The notes under the pieces: generated by a model | The model's input: the letters and a program-made list of their open reading frames with translations, nothing else | What the model was told of the DNA's origin: nothing | Database searches by the model: none | NCBI GenBank assembly: GCA_902385515.1 | Contig: CABMGC010000064.1 | Span: 1-20,795 of the forward strand | Direction of reading: 5' to 3' | DNA from: an uncultured archaeon | GTDB taxonomy: Archaea > Micrarchaeota > Micrarchaeia > Micrarchaeales > CABMGC01 | DNA length: 20,795 nt | Position numbers and translations under genes: made by a program | Part shown: one piece after another, positions 1 to 7,274 of the stretch | How positions within the stretch are numbered: the first letter of the stretch is position 1 | Layout: each line of letters starts with the position of its first letter

Positions 1-81
1 GCGAATCTCTCTCAGGTGGTCCAACCAGATAAGTTGGAGTCGATAAAGAAACTCATCGGAGCGTTAGAAATAAAAGAGTGA
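1..81 (+). CDS. C-terminal end of an unidentified protein (partial)
   Basis: The window opens inside a reading frame that runs for 26 codons and stops at TGA 79-81. The visible tail is acidic and basic with a likely amphipathic helix (it ends KLIGALEIKE). It is too short to assign a family. An A-rich TATA-like stretch in its last codons (67-76) may be the promoter of the RNA described next. The frame assignment rests only on being open and on ending just before a non-coding stretch, so this is a modest call. Confidence 0.45.
   Translation, partial: ANLSQVVQPDKLESIKKLIGALEIKE
67..76 (+). promoter_or_regulatory. TATA-like box for the structured RNA
   Basis: The sequence gaaataaaag lies inside the end of the upstream reading frame. 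Its centre is about 27 bp before position 99, where the first long stem of the structured RNA begins, which is the usual archaeal TATA-to-start distance. This is inferred from spacing only. Confidence 0.35.
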
Positions 82-98
82 ACGCCCAACTATCTATG

Positions 99-260
99 CC
101 TAGACTTTGGTGGCAGGTAATGCCGCCAGACATGAACCAAGTTCATGGAATGCGAGTCTAGGAGCCACACGCCCGACTACAGGGCTGGCTGGCCTACGCG
201 AGTTTCGCCAACACATACAATCTCCGCAAGAGGCTGAATGCGCGGTTCAGCGTTCTTTTT
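99..260 (+). ncRNA. Probable structured non-coding RNA, family not recognised
   Basis: No convincing protein frame covers this stretch, but paired segments are dense. An 8-bp outer stem (99-106 with 155-162) encloses two perfect 7-bp hairpins (109-115/121-127 and 131-137/141-147), giving a three-way junction. A bulged hairpin follows (163-167/186-190 and 171-174/182-185, loop 175-181), then weaker pairing around 191-209. The stretch ends in a 6-bp hairpin (233-238/246-251) followed by five T residues (256-260), which looks like a terminator. A TATA-like box sits at the right distance upstream. I looked for the hallmarks of RNase P RNA, SRP RNA, 5S rRNA and C/D-box RNAs and did not see them. 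It could instead be a remnant of a mobile element. Structure was paired by eye, without energy calculation. Confidence 0.5.
233..260 (+). terminator. Hairpin plus T-run at the end of the structured RNA
   Basis: GCTGAA and TTCAGC pair around a 7-nt loop (233-251). They are followed by GTTC and five T residues. Oligo-T tracts terminate archaeal transcription, so this is a plausible 3' end for the RNA. Confidence 0.4.
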
Positions 261-297
261 GACGGTGATACAAAGTGAGTTTTCTCGTCTAAAAAGG

Positions 298-306
298 CAT
301 ATAAAT
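298..306 (+). promoter_or_regulatory. TATA box of the toxin-antitoxin transcript
   Basis: The sequence catataaat is preceded by A-rich sequence (aaaaagg), as expected of a BRE/TATA pair. The predicted start is near 329-331, just before the strong hairpin of the leader. A second AT-rich box (319-328) could give a start near 350. Confidence 0.45.
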
Positions 307-330
307 GTGTCTTAATAGTAATATATCATA

Positions 331-420
331 GGATCCCCAGGGTTACTGGCTTCGGCTGGTAAACCTGGGCTCAACTGATATGAAAAGGGCAACTCATTTG
401 AATTGCTCAATGAACTTGCC
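331..420 (+). other. Structured 5' leader (or small RNA) ahead of the toxin-antitoxin genes
   Basis: Two hairpins fill this leader. The first (336-369) has 14 base pairs, one G-A mismatch (342/363) and a UUCG tetraloop (351-354). The second (388-420) pairs GGCAA with TTGCC and, inside it, TCATT with AATGA. The first frame with a usable start begins 12-21 nt after the second hairpin. A leader this long and folded is uncommon in archaea, where leaders are often absent or very short. It may regulate the toxin-antitoxin operon or be a separate RNA. Confidence 0.45.
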
Positions 421-440
421 AAGAAAAATAAGTGGTAAAG

Positions 441-686
441 ATGAAGACGAGCACAATTCAGATTCAGAAGCAAAGTGAAAGTAGATTAGATAAGAAACTG
501 GACAAAATCACCAGCCTGCTGGAAATGCTTGTGCAAATACAGGTGGAGGAGGAATATCCGCCGGAAAGCAAGATGAAGAGAAGCTTTATCAGGAGGGCGG
601 AGAAGCTGTTGGCAGAACTCAAGAGCGGCAAGCTCAAGATGGTCACTTACAAGAATTTCGCTGATTTTGACAGGTCCATGGGCTGA
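441..686 (+). CDS. Probable antitoxin of a RelBE/ParDE-type module
   Basis: This is an 81-residue, highly charged protein with a predicted helical N-terminal two-thirds. Its C-terminal segment (ELKSGKLKMVTYKNFADFD) resembles the toxin-wrapping tails of archaeal antitoxins. It would bind and neutralise the toxin encoded 9 nt downstream and probably repress its own promoter; both are family-level inferences. I chose ATG 441; GTG 432 in the same frame would add three residues. No strong Shine-Dalgarno sequence precedes either. The assignment depends mainly on its position before the toxin and on its size. Confidence 0.6.
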   Translation: MKTSTIQIQKQSESRLDKKLDKITSLLEMLVQIQVEEEYPPESKMKRSFIRRAEKLLAELKSGKLKMVTYKNFADFDRSMG

Positions 687-695
687 GATGATTAT

Positions 696-953
696 TTGTA
701 CGCGTTCTTGCTCTCGGATAAATTGAGCAAGATTTTAGCGAACATGAAGAAGAAAGACAGGCTTACTTATGAGCGCATAGGCAAGAGGATCGACGAATTA
801 TGCCAGAATCCTAGAATGGCGAAGCCGATGACTTCCAACTTGAAAGGCTCGTGGCGCGTGCATGTCGGAAGTTTTGTCTTGCTTTATAGGATAAATGAGA
901 GCGAAAAGAAACTTGAATTCTATGACCTCGAGCATCACGACAAGGCTTATTGA
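696..953 (+). CDS. RelE/ParE-superfamily toxin (probable mRNA interferase)
   Basis: This 85-residue protein has the RelE-fold layout: an N-terminal helical pair (LSDKLSKILANMKKKD), then NPRMAKPMTSNLKGSWRVHVG, and a C-terminal strand pair, VLLYRINESEKKLEFYDLEHHDKAY. The family cleaves mRNA on the ribosome or poisons gyrase; which of these applies cannot be told here. The start is taken as TTG 696, because the ATG at 688 is in another frame and no in-frame ATG precedes the conserved part. It follows the antitoxin stop by 9 nt in the same frame, so the two are translationally linked. Confidence 0.8.
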   Translation: MYAFLLSDKLSKILANMKKKDRLTYERIGKRIDELCQNPRMAKPMTSNLKGSWRVHVGSFVLLYRINESEKKLEFYDLEHHDKAY

Positions 954-961
954 CTTTTGAA

Positions 962-978
962 AAGGGGCCCAACCCCTT
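962..978 (+). terminator. Hairpin after the toxin gene
   Basis: AAGGGG and CCCCTT pair perfectly around a CCCAA loop, 8 nt after the toxin stop codon. There is no T-run right behind it, so the terminator role is inferred from position. Confidence 0.35.
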
Positions 979-1049
979 ATGTTATCGTGTTCTATTGAGT
1001 TTTGATCAGCGGACCCGCCTTGCCCTGGGCTTCCGCCGCTTGGCCCTCG

Positions 1050-1080
1050 GAGTCGGACCCGACTCTGTCGTCGATTTTTT
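1050..1080. repeat. Inverted repeat with T6 tract beside tRNA-Arg
   Basis: GAGTCGG (1050-1056) and CCGACTC (1059-1065) form a near-perfect palindrome with a 2-nt centre. A run of six T residues follows at 1075-1080. On the plus strand it resembles a terminator; on the minus strand it lies just past the 3' end of the tRNA and could shape its trailer. Nothing else is recognisable in 979-1083. Confidence 0.35.
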
Positions 1081-1083
1081 CCT

Positions 1084-1158
1084 CGGGCACGGCGGGATTT
1101 GAACCCGCAACCGCCTGGTCCGAAGCCAGGCGCGCTATCCAAGTTGCGCCACGTGCCC
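1084..1158 (-). tRNA. tRNA-Arg (anticodon TCG)
   Basis: All arms fold perfectly: acceptor GGGCACG/CGTGCCC, a 4-bp D stem, anticodon stem CCTGG/CCAGG with loop CTTCGGA (anticodon TCG, positions 34-36), a 5-nt variable loop, and T stem GCGGG/CCCGC with loop TTCAAAT. The discriminator base is G. No intron and no encoded CCA are present. It reads CGA and probably other CGN codons. Confidence 0.95.
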
Positions 1159-1180
1159 TAATAGATAGGCACGGCTCAGG

Positions 1181-1188
1181 TATTTATG
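1181..1188 (-). promoter_or_regulatory. TATA box of tRNA-Arg
   Basis: On the minus strand this reads cataaata. It is centred about 26 bp upstream of the first tRNA nucleotide, so transcription would start at or very near the mature 5' end. Confidence 0.5.
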
Positions 1189-1218
1189 AGTAAGGTGCGG
1201 CCAAGCCGCCGGGAAATT

Positions 1219-1635
1219 TCACTGGTCCCTGTTCTCGATCGGCTCCATGCCGTCAACGAACTCCTCCTTGAGTTTCGGCAGGAGTTCGCCGTACCTCTTG
1301 CGCCCCTCCTTGTCCAGAGTGTACTGGAGCACTGACGAAAGCGACCGGGGGTCTATCTTTGAATTGACGACCTCCTTTATGTCGTTCTCCCCGATCTCCT
1401 TCCATCCGTTCGTGAAAGCGGAAACGACCTCCTTGTTTATCGCGTCCTTGTCAAGGACGTCCTTGTTGTGTATGAACCTGTGCACGCGCCACGAATGATT
1501 GGACGAAAGAGTCGCTATCAGCCTTGCCTTGTTTATTAGTTCCGCGTCCTCTAGCGTATGCTCGCGCTTCTTTAGCACCTTGTGCACGTGCGAAACAAAA
1601 AGTCCATATTTGTTCAATATGGTTCTGTTAGGCAT
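1219..1635 (-). CDS. Uncharacterised 138-residue protein
   Basis: I do not recognise this protein. It is soluble, without signal peptide or membrane segment, rich in K/E/R/N, and probably mostly helical. It has a central SSNHSWRVHRFIH segment and an acidic tail (EEFVDGMEPIENRDQ). The frame also has an ATG at 1659, but the TATA-like box at 1672-1679 predicts a transcript start near 1650, which is inside that longer version. ATG 1635 with a leader of about 15 nt is therefore preferred. It stands alone, between tRNA-Arg and the divergent SecB-like gene. Confidence 0.65.
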   Translation of the reverse strand: MPNRTILNKYGLFVSHVHKVLKKREHTLEDAELINKARLIATLSSNHSWRVHRFIHNKDVLDKDAINKEVVSAFTNGWKEIGENDIKEVVNSKIDPRSLSSVLQYTLDKEGRKRYGELLPKLKEEFVDGMEPIENRDQ

Positions 1636-1671
1636 ACAAACCCTATCCCGTACAAACATTGCGCATGTTAC

Positions 1672-1696
1672 TTATTAAATATTTCCTAACGGAAAT
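1672..1696 (-). promoter_or_regulatory. TATA box and adjacent palindrome upstream of the 138-residue gene
   Basis: The minus strand reads tttaataa at 1679-1672. Directly upstream lies a palindrome, ATTTCC-TAAC-GGAAAT (1681-1696), covering the BRE position. A further ATTTCC occurs at 1724-1729, possibly a half site. An operator role is inference. Confidence 0.35.
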
Positions 1697-1745
1697 TGTA
1701 TTTTCTTTCATCAAAAGAGGGGTAATTTCCGAGGGATCGCGAAAT

Positions 1746-1755
1746 CTATATATAC
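1746..1755 (+). promoter_or_regulatory. TATA box of the SecB-like/polB run
   Basis: The sequence ctatatatac is preceded by cgaaat. The predicted start is near 1777, leaving a leader of about 14 nt before ATG 1791. No other clear promoter was seen before the overlapping genes downstream, so it may drive the whole run. Confidence 0.5.
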
Positions 1756-1790
1756 TTGCGCAGGCAATGTGTTAGTAAGTAAGTGATAAT

Positions 1791-2198
1791 ATGATCACCG
1801 GAATTAGAATAAGCAGGGTCGAGGCAGACAGGCCAGCAGATGAAGCAATAGCCAACATGAGGTTTAACATAAATTTCGACAATGTTAAGGTAACTGGGGA
1901 GAATGTGGAAGTAGCCTACACCTTTTCAACCACCTACGAAGGGGAGAAGAACTCCAAGTCGGTGGGAGAGCTTAAGATAGTCGGGAGCGTGTTTGCAAAG
2001 GAGGAAAAGGCGATGCTCGAGCAGATAGCCGATTCTTGGAAGAGCAAGAAGACCCTCCCTGTGAAGTTCGCCGAGGACGTGATAAACATACTGAACTTCG
2101 AGTGCGCCTCAAGAGGAACCCTCCTCGCGTGGTCCATAGGAGTGATCGCGCCTCTGCCTATAACGAGGGCGAAGCTCCAGGAGAACGAAGGAAAGTGA
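1791..2198 (+). CDS. SecB-fold-like protein (possible archaeal SecB homologue)
   Basis: This 135-residue soluble protein has alternating beta segments (KVTGENVEVAYTFSTTYEG, then SVGELKIVGSVFAKEE). A C-terminal helix-strand follows: VINILNFECASRGTLLAWSI then GVIAPLPI. The pattern of a helix ending in C-A-S-R-G-T-L-L followed by a proline-rich strand resembles the bacterial export chaperone SecB (ECIASMVSRGTFP...LAPVNF) and archaeal SecB-like proteins of the MJ0357 type. Its role would be holding or targeting unfolded proteins; this is inferred from a distant likeness. Its stop overlaps a possible GTG start of the polymerase gene. Confidence 0.5.
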   Translation: MITGIRISRVEADRPADEAIANMRFNINFDNVKVTGENVEVAYTFSTTYEGEKNSKSVGELKIVGSVFAKEEKAMLEQIADSWKSKKTLPVKFAEDVINILNFECASRGTLLAWSIGVIAPLPITRAKLQENEGK

Positions 2199-2218
2199 TT
2201 CCGGCTTTAGGAAAGACT

Positions 2219-4642
2219 ATGGAGCAGGTCGAGCTGGAAGGAATAATCCTTGATGTAGACTACCTGAACCTCTCGGGAAAGAGCGCGATAAGAGTCACGC
2301 TCAAATCCCAAGAGGGCAAGGTGTTCCCCATTCTCGACACCGGCTTCCACCCTCATTTTTATCTGGTTCCGAGCAACAAGTCCCTTGAGGAAGGGACCAT
2401 ACTGTCGCTTAGCATTTTTTCTGATTTTAACCAAAAGATAGAGATAACCAAGGTCGAGCGCAAAGATTTGACCTTGCGCGGCAAGGCAGTCACTGCCTTC
2501 GCGATATACACCAACGATTCCAAAGACGTGCCCAGGCTAAAGGACTACATAAAGGAGTTCGGGGAGTGCTACGAGTACGACATACCCTTCTGGAAGCGCT
2601 ACCTCATCGACAAGGGGATATCTCCCCTTTCCGGCGTGTCCATCAAGGCGCACAGGTCAGAGCAAGGCCTGATAGTGGACTTTATAGGCCCGTCTTCGAA
2701 GACGCCCGAAGTGAAACTGAAACAGGTCTGCTTCGACATAGAGACCTACAACGCGGCAACAGCGTCCGACCCCCGGCGGGATCCCGTGCTGATGATAAGC
2801 TACACCGACGGCAACGAGTCGGGGGTGCTTACGACAAAGAAGATAGACAGGGACTTCGTCACAGTGTTCGATACGGAGAAGAAAATGATCGAGGGCTTCG
2901 TGGAAGTGGTCAAGCGGCTTGACCCGGACATAATCGCGGGATACAACTCATCGAACTTCGACATGCCCTATCTGATGACGCGGTCAAAGGCCCTGAGGGC
3001 GGACTTCGACATATCGAGATACGGTGAAGAGCCCAAAAGCATGCACCACGGGCTTACCGAGTCGGTGAAGATACCCGGCCGAATAAACCTGGACATATAC
3101 AACGTCGCGAGGTTCGTGTCGGTCGTCGGCGCGGCGGAGCAGCTTCTTAGGACCTACAACCTGAAGCTTGACGAAGTCCACACTGCGGTGACTGGAAAAA
3201 AGAAGAAGATGGTGAACAAGAAGTACATCTGGCGCATGTGGGACAACGGAGGCGAAGAACTGGAGGAGCTTTCAGAATACTCCCTTGGCGACTCGATATC
3301 GCTGAACGAGCTCTATGAATTCTTCATCCCTCTCGAGGTCGAGACCGCAAAGGTCAGCGGAACGACCCTTAACGAAGCATCCGTCTCCACTGTTGGCCAG
3401 CTCGCGGAGTTCCTGCTGATGAGATACGCCCACGAGAACGGCGAGATAGTTCCCAACAGGCCAGACGACCGGGAGATAAGGAACAGGATGGCGCACACGT
3501 TCGAGGGCGCATACGTCAAGACCCCCGATGCGGGCATATACGATAACATTGTCGTATTTGATTTCAGGGGACTGTATCCTTCCATGATAATTGCGCACAA
3601 CATAGACCCCGCAACAATATGCACAGACTGCAAGGACTATTTCGAAGCGCCGACGGGCGTAAGATTCGCCACCAAGCCCCAGGGCATACTGCCTAAGGTG
3701 CTGGAGCTGCTGATTAACGAGAGAATGAGTGTCAAGAAGGCCTACAAGAAAGACCTTGATAACAAATCCCTCGGTGCGAGATCAAACGCTCTTAAGATAC
3801 TTGCGAATTCGTTCTACGGATATCTCGGCTACGCCAGGTCGAGATGGTATTCAAGGGACTGCGCCAGCAGCGTGACCGCGCTCGGCAGGGCCTACATAAT
3901 CAACACGATGGAGGAGGCCGAGCGGTTCGGTTTCAAATCGCTTTATTCCGACACAGATTCGACATTCTTGCTTGCGGGCGATAAGAATGACGAGGAAGTC
4001 CTGGCGTTCCTAAAACACGTGAACGGCACCCTCCCCAAGGCGATGGAACTGGAGCTGGAGGATTTCTACACCCGCGGAGTTTTTGTTGGCAAGCGCACCG
4101 AATCCGCGGCGGGAGCAAAGAAGAAGTACGCGCTGCTGTCAAGAAGCGGCAGGGTCAAGATAAAGGGCTTCGAACTGGTCCGCAGGGACTGGTCCGGGGT
4201 TGCGAGGAGCACGCAGAGGGCCGTACTTGACGCCATCCTCCACAAGGGCAGCAAGGAGGAGGCAATTGAGATAGTGAAGAACGTCATAAAGGAGCTCAGG
4301 TCAGGCCGCACCCCCCTTAAGGAGCTCGTCATACACACGCAGCTGAGGAAGAGCATTGGCTCCTACGACTCCAAGTCGCCGGAGCTGGCAGCCGTCCAGA
4401 AGGCCATAAAACAGGGCGTCCACACGAAGGAGGAGCTCGAGGGCGCGACCATCGGATACGTGATAACGACGCACGGCGGCACGATATCTGAGAAGGCCCA
4501 GCTCGAGGACATAGCGAAGGATTACGACGCAGACTACTACATCGGTCATCAAGTAGTGCCGGCAACATTAAGAATACTAAAAGAGCTAGGGATAGATGAA
4601 GAGGAGCTGAAAGGAGGAGGGGAACAGAGAAGGCTTCTCTGA
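2219..4642 (+). CDS. polB: Family-B DNA polymerase (replicative)
   Basis: An 807-residue polymerase with proofreading exonuclease. Exo motifs: I, DIE near residue 173; II, NSSNFD near 243; III, YSLGD near 354. Polymerase motifs: A, DFRGLYPSM near 448; B, KILANSFYG near 526; C, YSDTDS near 576. The KKKYALL motif follows. All catalytic acidic residues are present, so both activities should be intact. The N-terminal segment (HPHFYLVPS) matches the archaeal family. The frame is open much further upstream, but that part overlaps the SecB-like gene in another frame and is not conserved. ATG 2219 has aggaaa before it. GTG 2195 in a GTGA overlap with the upstream stop is the main alternative and would add eight residues. 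Confidence 0.97.
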   Translation: MEQVELEGIILDVDYLNLSGKSAIRVTLKSQEGKVFPILDTGFHPHFYLVPSNKSLEEGTILSLSIFSDFNQKIEITKVERKDLTLRGKAVTAFAIYTNDSKDVPRLKDYIKEFGECYEYDIPFWKRYLIDKGISPLSGVSIKAHRSEQGLIVDFIGPSSKTPEVKLKQVCFDIETYNAATASDPRRDPVLMISYTDGNESGVLTTKKIDRDFVTVFDTEKKMIEGFVEVVKRLDPDIIAGYNSSNFDMPYLMTRSKALRADFDISRYGEEPKSMHHGLTESVKIPGRINLDIYNVARFVSVVGAAEQLLRTYNLKLDEVHTAVTGKKKKMVNKKYIWRMWDNGGEELEELSEYSLGDSISLNELYEFFIPLEVETAKVSGTTLNEASVSTVGQLAEFLLMRYAHENGEIVPNRPDDREIRNRMAHTFEGAYVKTPDAGIYDNIVVFDFRGLYPSMIIAHNIDPATICTDCKDYFEAPTGVRFATKPQGILPKVLELLINERMSVKKAYKKDLDNKSLGARSNALKILANSFYGYLGYARSRWYSRDCASSVTALGRAYIINTMEEAERFGFKSLYSDTDSTFLLAGDKNDEEVLAFLKHVNGTLPKAMELELEDFYTRGVFVGKRTESAAGAKKKYALLSRSGRVKIKGFELVRRDWSGVARSTQRAVLDAILHKGSKEEAIEIVKNVIKELRSGRTPLKELVIHTQLRKSIGSYDSKSPELAAVQKAIKQGVHTKEELEGATIGYVITTHGGTISEKAQLEDIAKDYDADYYIGHQVVPATLRILKELGIDEEELKGGGEQRRLL

Positions 4643-4657
4643 GCCGTTGGTGGGAAA

Positions 4658-6010
4658 GTGGAGAGGATACTAGACTCGCTCGACAAGTTGGGCGCTGATT
4701 TCGCAAGCGTCAGGCGCGAGGATTCGCGGAAGCTAACGCTGTTCGTCACAGACAAAATAGAGAGGATATCCGAGAACGACCATGATGTCGGCTACATGAT
4801 AAAGCCGCTCGTGAACGGAAGCTACAACTACAAGACTATTTCATGGGAACCTACTTTCGCCGACTTGCAGGAAGCGATAAGGGCGAATCCAAAGCATGGA
4901 AATGAAACCGTGCCAGAAATCAAGCCTGAAAAAGCGGTCATAAACTTAACGCCTAAGGGCAGCGGACTTGAGAAGAGCATAGAAGAAAAACTGCAGGATA
5001 TCAAAGGGCTAAAGCAGGCGCTGCTGAATTACGACAAAAGAATAAAACACATATCCTTGGCTTATGCGGAAGTACATACAAATAAAGTATACGCGGACTC
5101 TTTAGGAAGCCTCGTGGTTCAGAGTTTTCCGCTGAGTCTGTTTGAGATAGAGGTAGTGGCCAAATCAGGCAAGGAAATAGCCACTGCAACCTCCAACAAA
5201 TCCACTAACCAGGGTTATGTGTTTGACTTTTTTGATCGTGACAAGTTCCTGCAAGGGGTGCAAGAGGCAGTCACCTCTCAGCTGAAAGGGGCGTTCCCGA
5301 AAAGTGGGGAATATGAGGTAGTCCTGGCGCCCGCGGCCCTGGGCACATTCGTCCACGAGGCGTTCGGGCATTTGGCGGAGGCGGACCTGGCGAAGACGGG
5401 CATCCTTTACCAGCATATCGGTGGAAAAATAGCCGACTCTTCAGTCAGCATATCTGATTATCCAACACTGCCACATACCTTCTCAGGATGCTTTGCGGAA
5501 TATGATGACGAGGGGATAAAGGGCAGGAAGGCGGAAATACTGAAAAACGGCAAGGTAAACGAGCTTATGACCAATATCCATTTTGCAAATGAGCTCGGAA
5601 CAAAACCTACCGGCAACGCCCTTGCCGAGAGCTCGAGGGATAGGACCTTGGTGAGGATGCGCAACACTTACATGGAAATAGGTGACGCCACTGCGGACGA
5701 ATTGATATCAAACGTCAAAAATGGTTATTTGATAATTTCCGCTCCTTGCGGCTCAACCACTTCAGAAGGAACTTTTCAATTCGGTATAGTGGAGGCCTAC
5801 CGTATAGAAAAAGGTACTGTGATGGAGGGAGTGAAAAGGGGGGTTTCGATATCAGGATCTACGCTAGATACCCTTTCAAAAATAACTGGCGTCTCAAAGG
5901 AGTTCGATGTGGATTCGGGAGTCTGCACCAAGTGTAACCAGAGCGTGCACATATCCACTGGCGGGCCCTATGCTAAAATAGATAAAATTAAGGTGGGTGG
6001 AAATGCTTGA
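4658..6010 (+). CDS. tldD: TldD-type metalloprotease subunit
   Basis: This 450-residue protein carries the TldD zinc-protease motif HEAFGH at residues 233-238 and the family's C-terminal Cys-rich/Gly ending (CTKCNQSVHISTGG, then IKVGG). TldD pairs with TldE to form a heterodimer that trims unfolded or leader-bearing peptides. The start is GTG 4658 with ggtggga 4-9 nt upstream, 15 nt after the polymerase stop. It overlaps tldE by 8 nt. To the eye, codon choice here is more A/T-rich than in polB and the aminopeptidase gene on either side. Confidence 0.93.
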   Translation: MERILDSLDKLGADFASVRREDSRKLTLFVTDKIERISENDHDVGYMIKPLVNGSYNYKTISWEPTFADLQEAIRANPKHGNETVPEIKPEKAVINLTPKGSGLEKSIEEKLQDIKGLKQALLNYDKRIKHISLAYAEVHTNKVYADSLGSLVVQSFPLSLFEIEVVAKSGKEIATATSNKSTNQGYVFDFFDRDKFLQGVQEAVTSQLKGAFPKSGEYEVVLAPAALGTFVHEAFGHLAEADLAKTGILYQHIGGKIADSSVSISDYPTLPHTFSGCFAEYDDEGIKGRKAEILKNGKVNELMTNIHFANELGTKPTGNALAESSRDRTLVRMRNTYMEIGDATADELISNVKNGYLIISAPCGSTTSEGTFQFGIVEAYRIEKGTVMEGVKRGVSISGSTLDTLSKITGVSKEFDVDSGVCTKCNQSVHISTGGPYAKIDKIKVGGNA

Positions 6011-7274
6011 CTATTATGCGGAGATCGATAAACTGGGCAAACAGGGCTTTCAGGCCGAACTCATGGTTGAAAAGTTCGCTTCCCTTAAGCGGATAGATGA
6101 CACTGGGGAGTCCTTCTCGCTCAACCGAAACACGCTCGGGCACGGCCTCAGAGTCATTAAAGGCGGAAAGCAGGGTTTCGCTTCATCTAACACTTTCGAT
6201 CAGGCACTCATTGACGGAGCGAAAAACGCCTGCAGTGCCGCAAAAAGGGACAAGAGCAACGTAATTCCCGCGTCAGACGGCGTGCACAAAAACGCAAGGA
6301 ATTTCTTCAAGTTCAAGGTCGAAGATGCCACAGAGAAATCCGCAGACTTCATGAGCCAATTGACCGCTCCTCTAGGAGCGGCAACAATAACCAGCGCGAC
6401 AGTTTCGATATTCAATACTGATATAAAAATAATAAATACCGAGGGGGTGGACGTCCGCGAATTGTCTTCAGCGTTCACTTATGAACTGAATGCGAACTAT
6501 AGGAAAGGGAACAAGGTGACCCCTGAGATTTCAGAGTATCGTGCATCACAAAGCCTTCTCTCAAACGCTGACGAAATCAGGGCATGCGTAAAAGACAAGA
6601 TAGAAGCAGTCAAAATTCAGCGCAAGCCCCCTAAGGTCGACACTGTTGTCTTCACCCCGAAAGGCGCGGCCTCCGCAATGGTTTACTTTTTGGAATCGTC
6701 ATTTTCAGGGAGGGAGTTATATTTTGGCACGTCTCCTCTAAGTGAAGGAATGAACTTGGATTGCAAGCTTTCCCTCACAGACGATCCTACTGTCAAGAAC
6801 AGCATACCGAGCGTCAATTTTGACGACGAAGGCCTGCCTCGGAAAAAGATAGTCCTGATGGAGGAAGGCATAATCAAGAACTTCCTATACAATACCTATT
6901 GGTCGCTCAAGGCATCGAAGGAGAACAACCATTCCGCTTGGCGCGCAGACCACAGAAGCACGCCAGGAATATCTCCCACTACCATTGTTATATCGACCAA
7001 GGAAGAAAAGAGCGTCACCGACGGCGCGCTGGTTGTCGATGAGGTCATGGGCTCGGAGTCAGGTGATTCAACCACTGGTGAGTTCAGCCTGACCCCACAG
7101 GTAATGTGGTATGACAGCGGACACGGCAAAGTAGGCGCAAAAGACGTGATGATACGGGGCAATTTCAAAAACTTGCTCGCAGGCATCGAGTCCATGTCTT
7201 ATAAGAATAAGAGCGCATATTATGGTGGAGTGATGACTGGCGATTTGCGGGTCAACGGGCTGAGCGTGAGTTGA
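6003..7274 (+). CDS. tldE: TldE/PmbA-type partner subunit
   Basis: A 423-residue TldE/PmbA-family protein. It lacks a HExxxH motif, as expected for the non-catalytic partner. It shows family blocks such as GEFSLTPQVMWY and MIRGNFKNLLAGIESMSYK near the C-terminus. ATG 6003 is chosen because a strong Shine-Dalgarno-like aaggtgg sits about 6 nt upstream inside the tldD end; GTG 5997 is in frame too. Overlap with tldD on the left and a TGATG overlap with the next gene on the right imply co-translation. Confidence 0.9.
   Translation: MLDYYAEIDKLGKQGFQAELMVEKFASLKRIDDTGESFSLNRNTLGHGLRVIKGGKQGFASSNTFDQALIDGAKNACSAAKRDKSNVIPASDGVHKNARNFFKFKVEDATEKSADFMSQLTAPLGAATITSATVSIFNTDIKIINTEGVDVRELSSAFTYELNANYRKGNKVTPEISEYRASQSLLSNADEIRACVKDKIEAVKIQRKPPKVDTVVFTPKGAASAMVYFLESSFSGRELYFGTSPLSEGMNLDCKLSLTDDPTVKNSIPSVNFDDEGLPRKKIVLMEEGIIKNFLYNTYWSLKASKENNHSAWRADHRSTPGISPTTIVISTKEEKSVTDGALVVDEVMGSESGDSTTGEFSLTPQVMWYDSGHGKVGAKDVMIRGNFKNLLAGIESMSYKNKSAYYGGVMTGDLRVNGLSVS

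Noticed and set aside
99..260. RNase P RNA, SRP RNA or group I/II intron identity
   Set aside because: None of the conserved core sequences I know for those RNAs is visible, such as the GAGGAAAGUCC-like RNase P motif, the GGAAGCAGC-like SRP loop, or the paired group I P7 elements.
798..1142. Minus-strand frame through the tRNA-Arg
   Set aside because: It crosses a perfectly folded tRNA and the toxin gene; its translation shows no protein-like pattern.
432..1158. Genomic island integrated at tRNA-Arg
   Set aside because: The toxin-antitoxin pair lies on the 3' side of the tRNA, but I found no repeat of the tRNA 3' end at the far side and no integrase.
2036..2194. Upstream extension of the DNA polymerase frame
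   Set aside because: It overlaps the SecB-like gene in another frame, has no family similarity, and good starts exist at 2195 and 2219.
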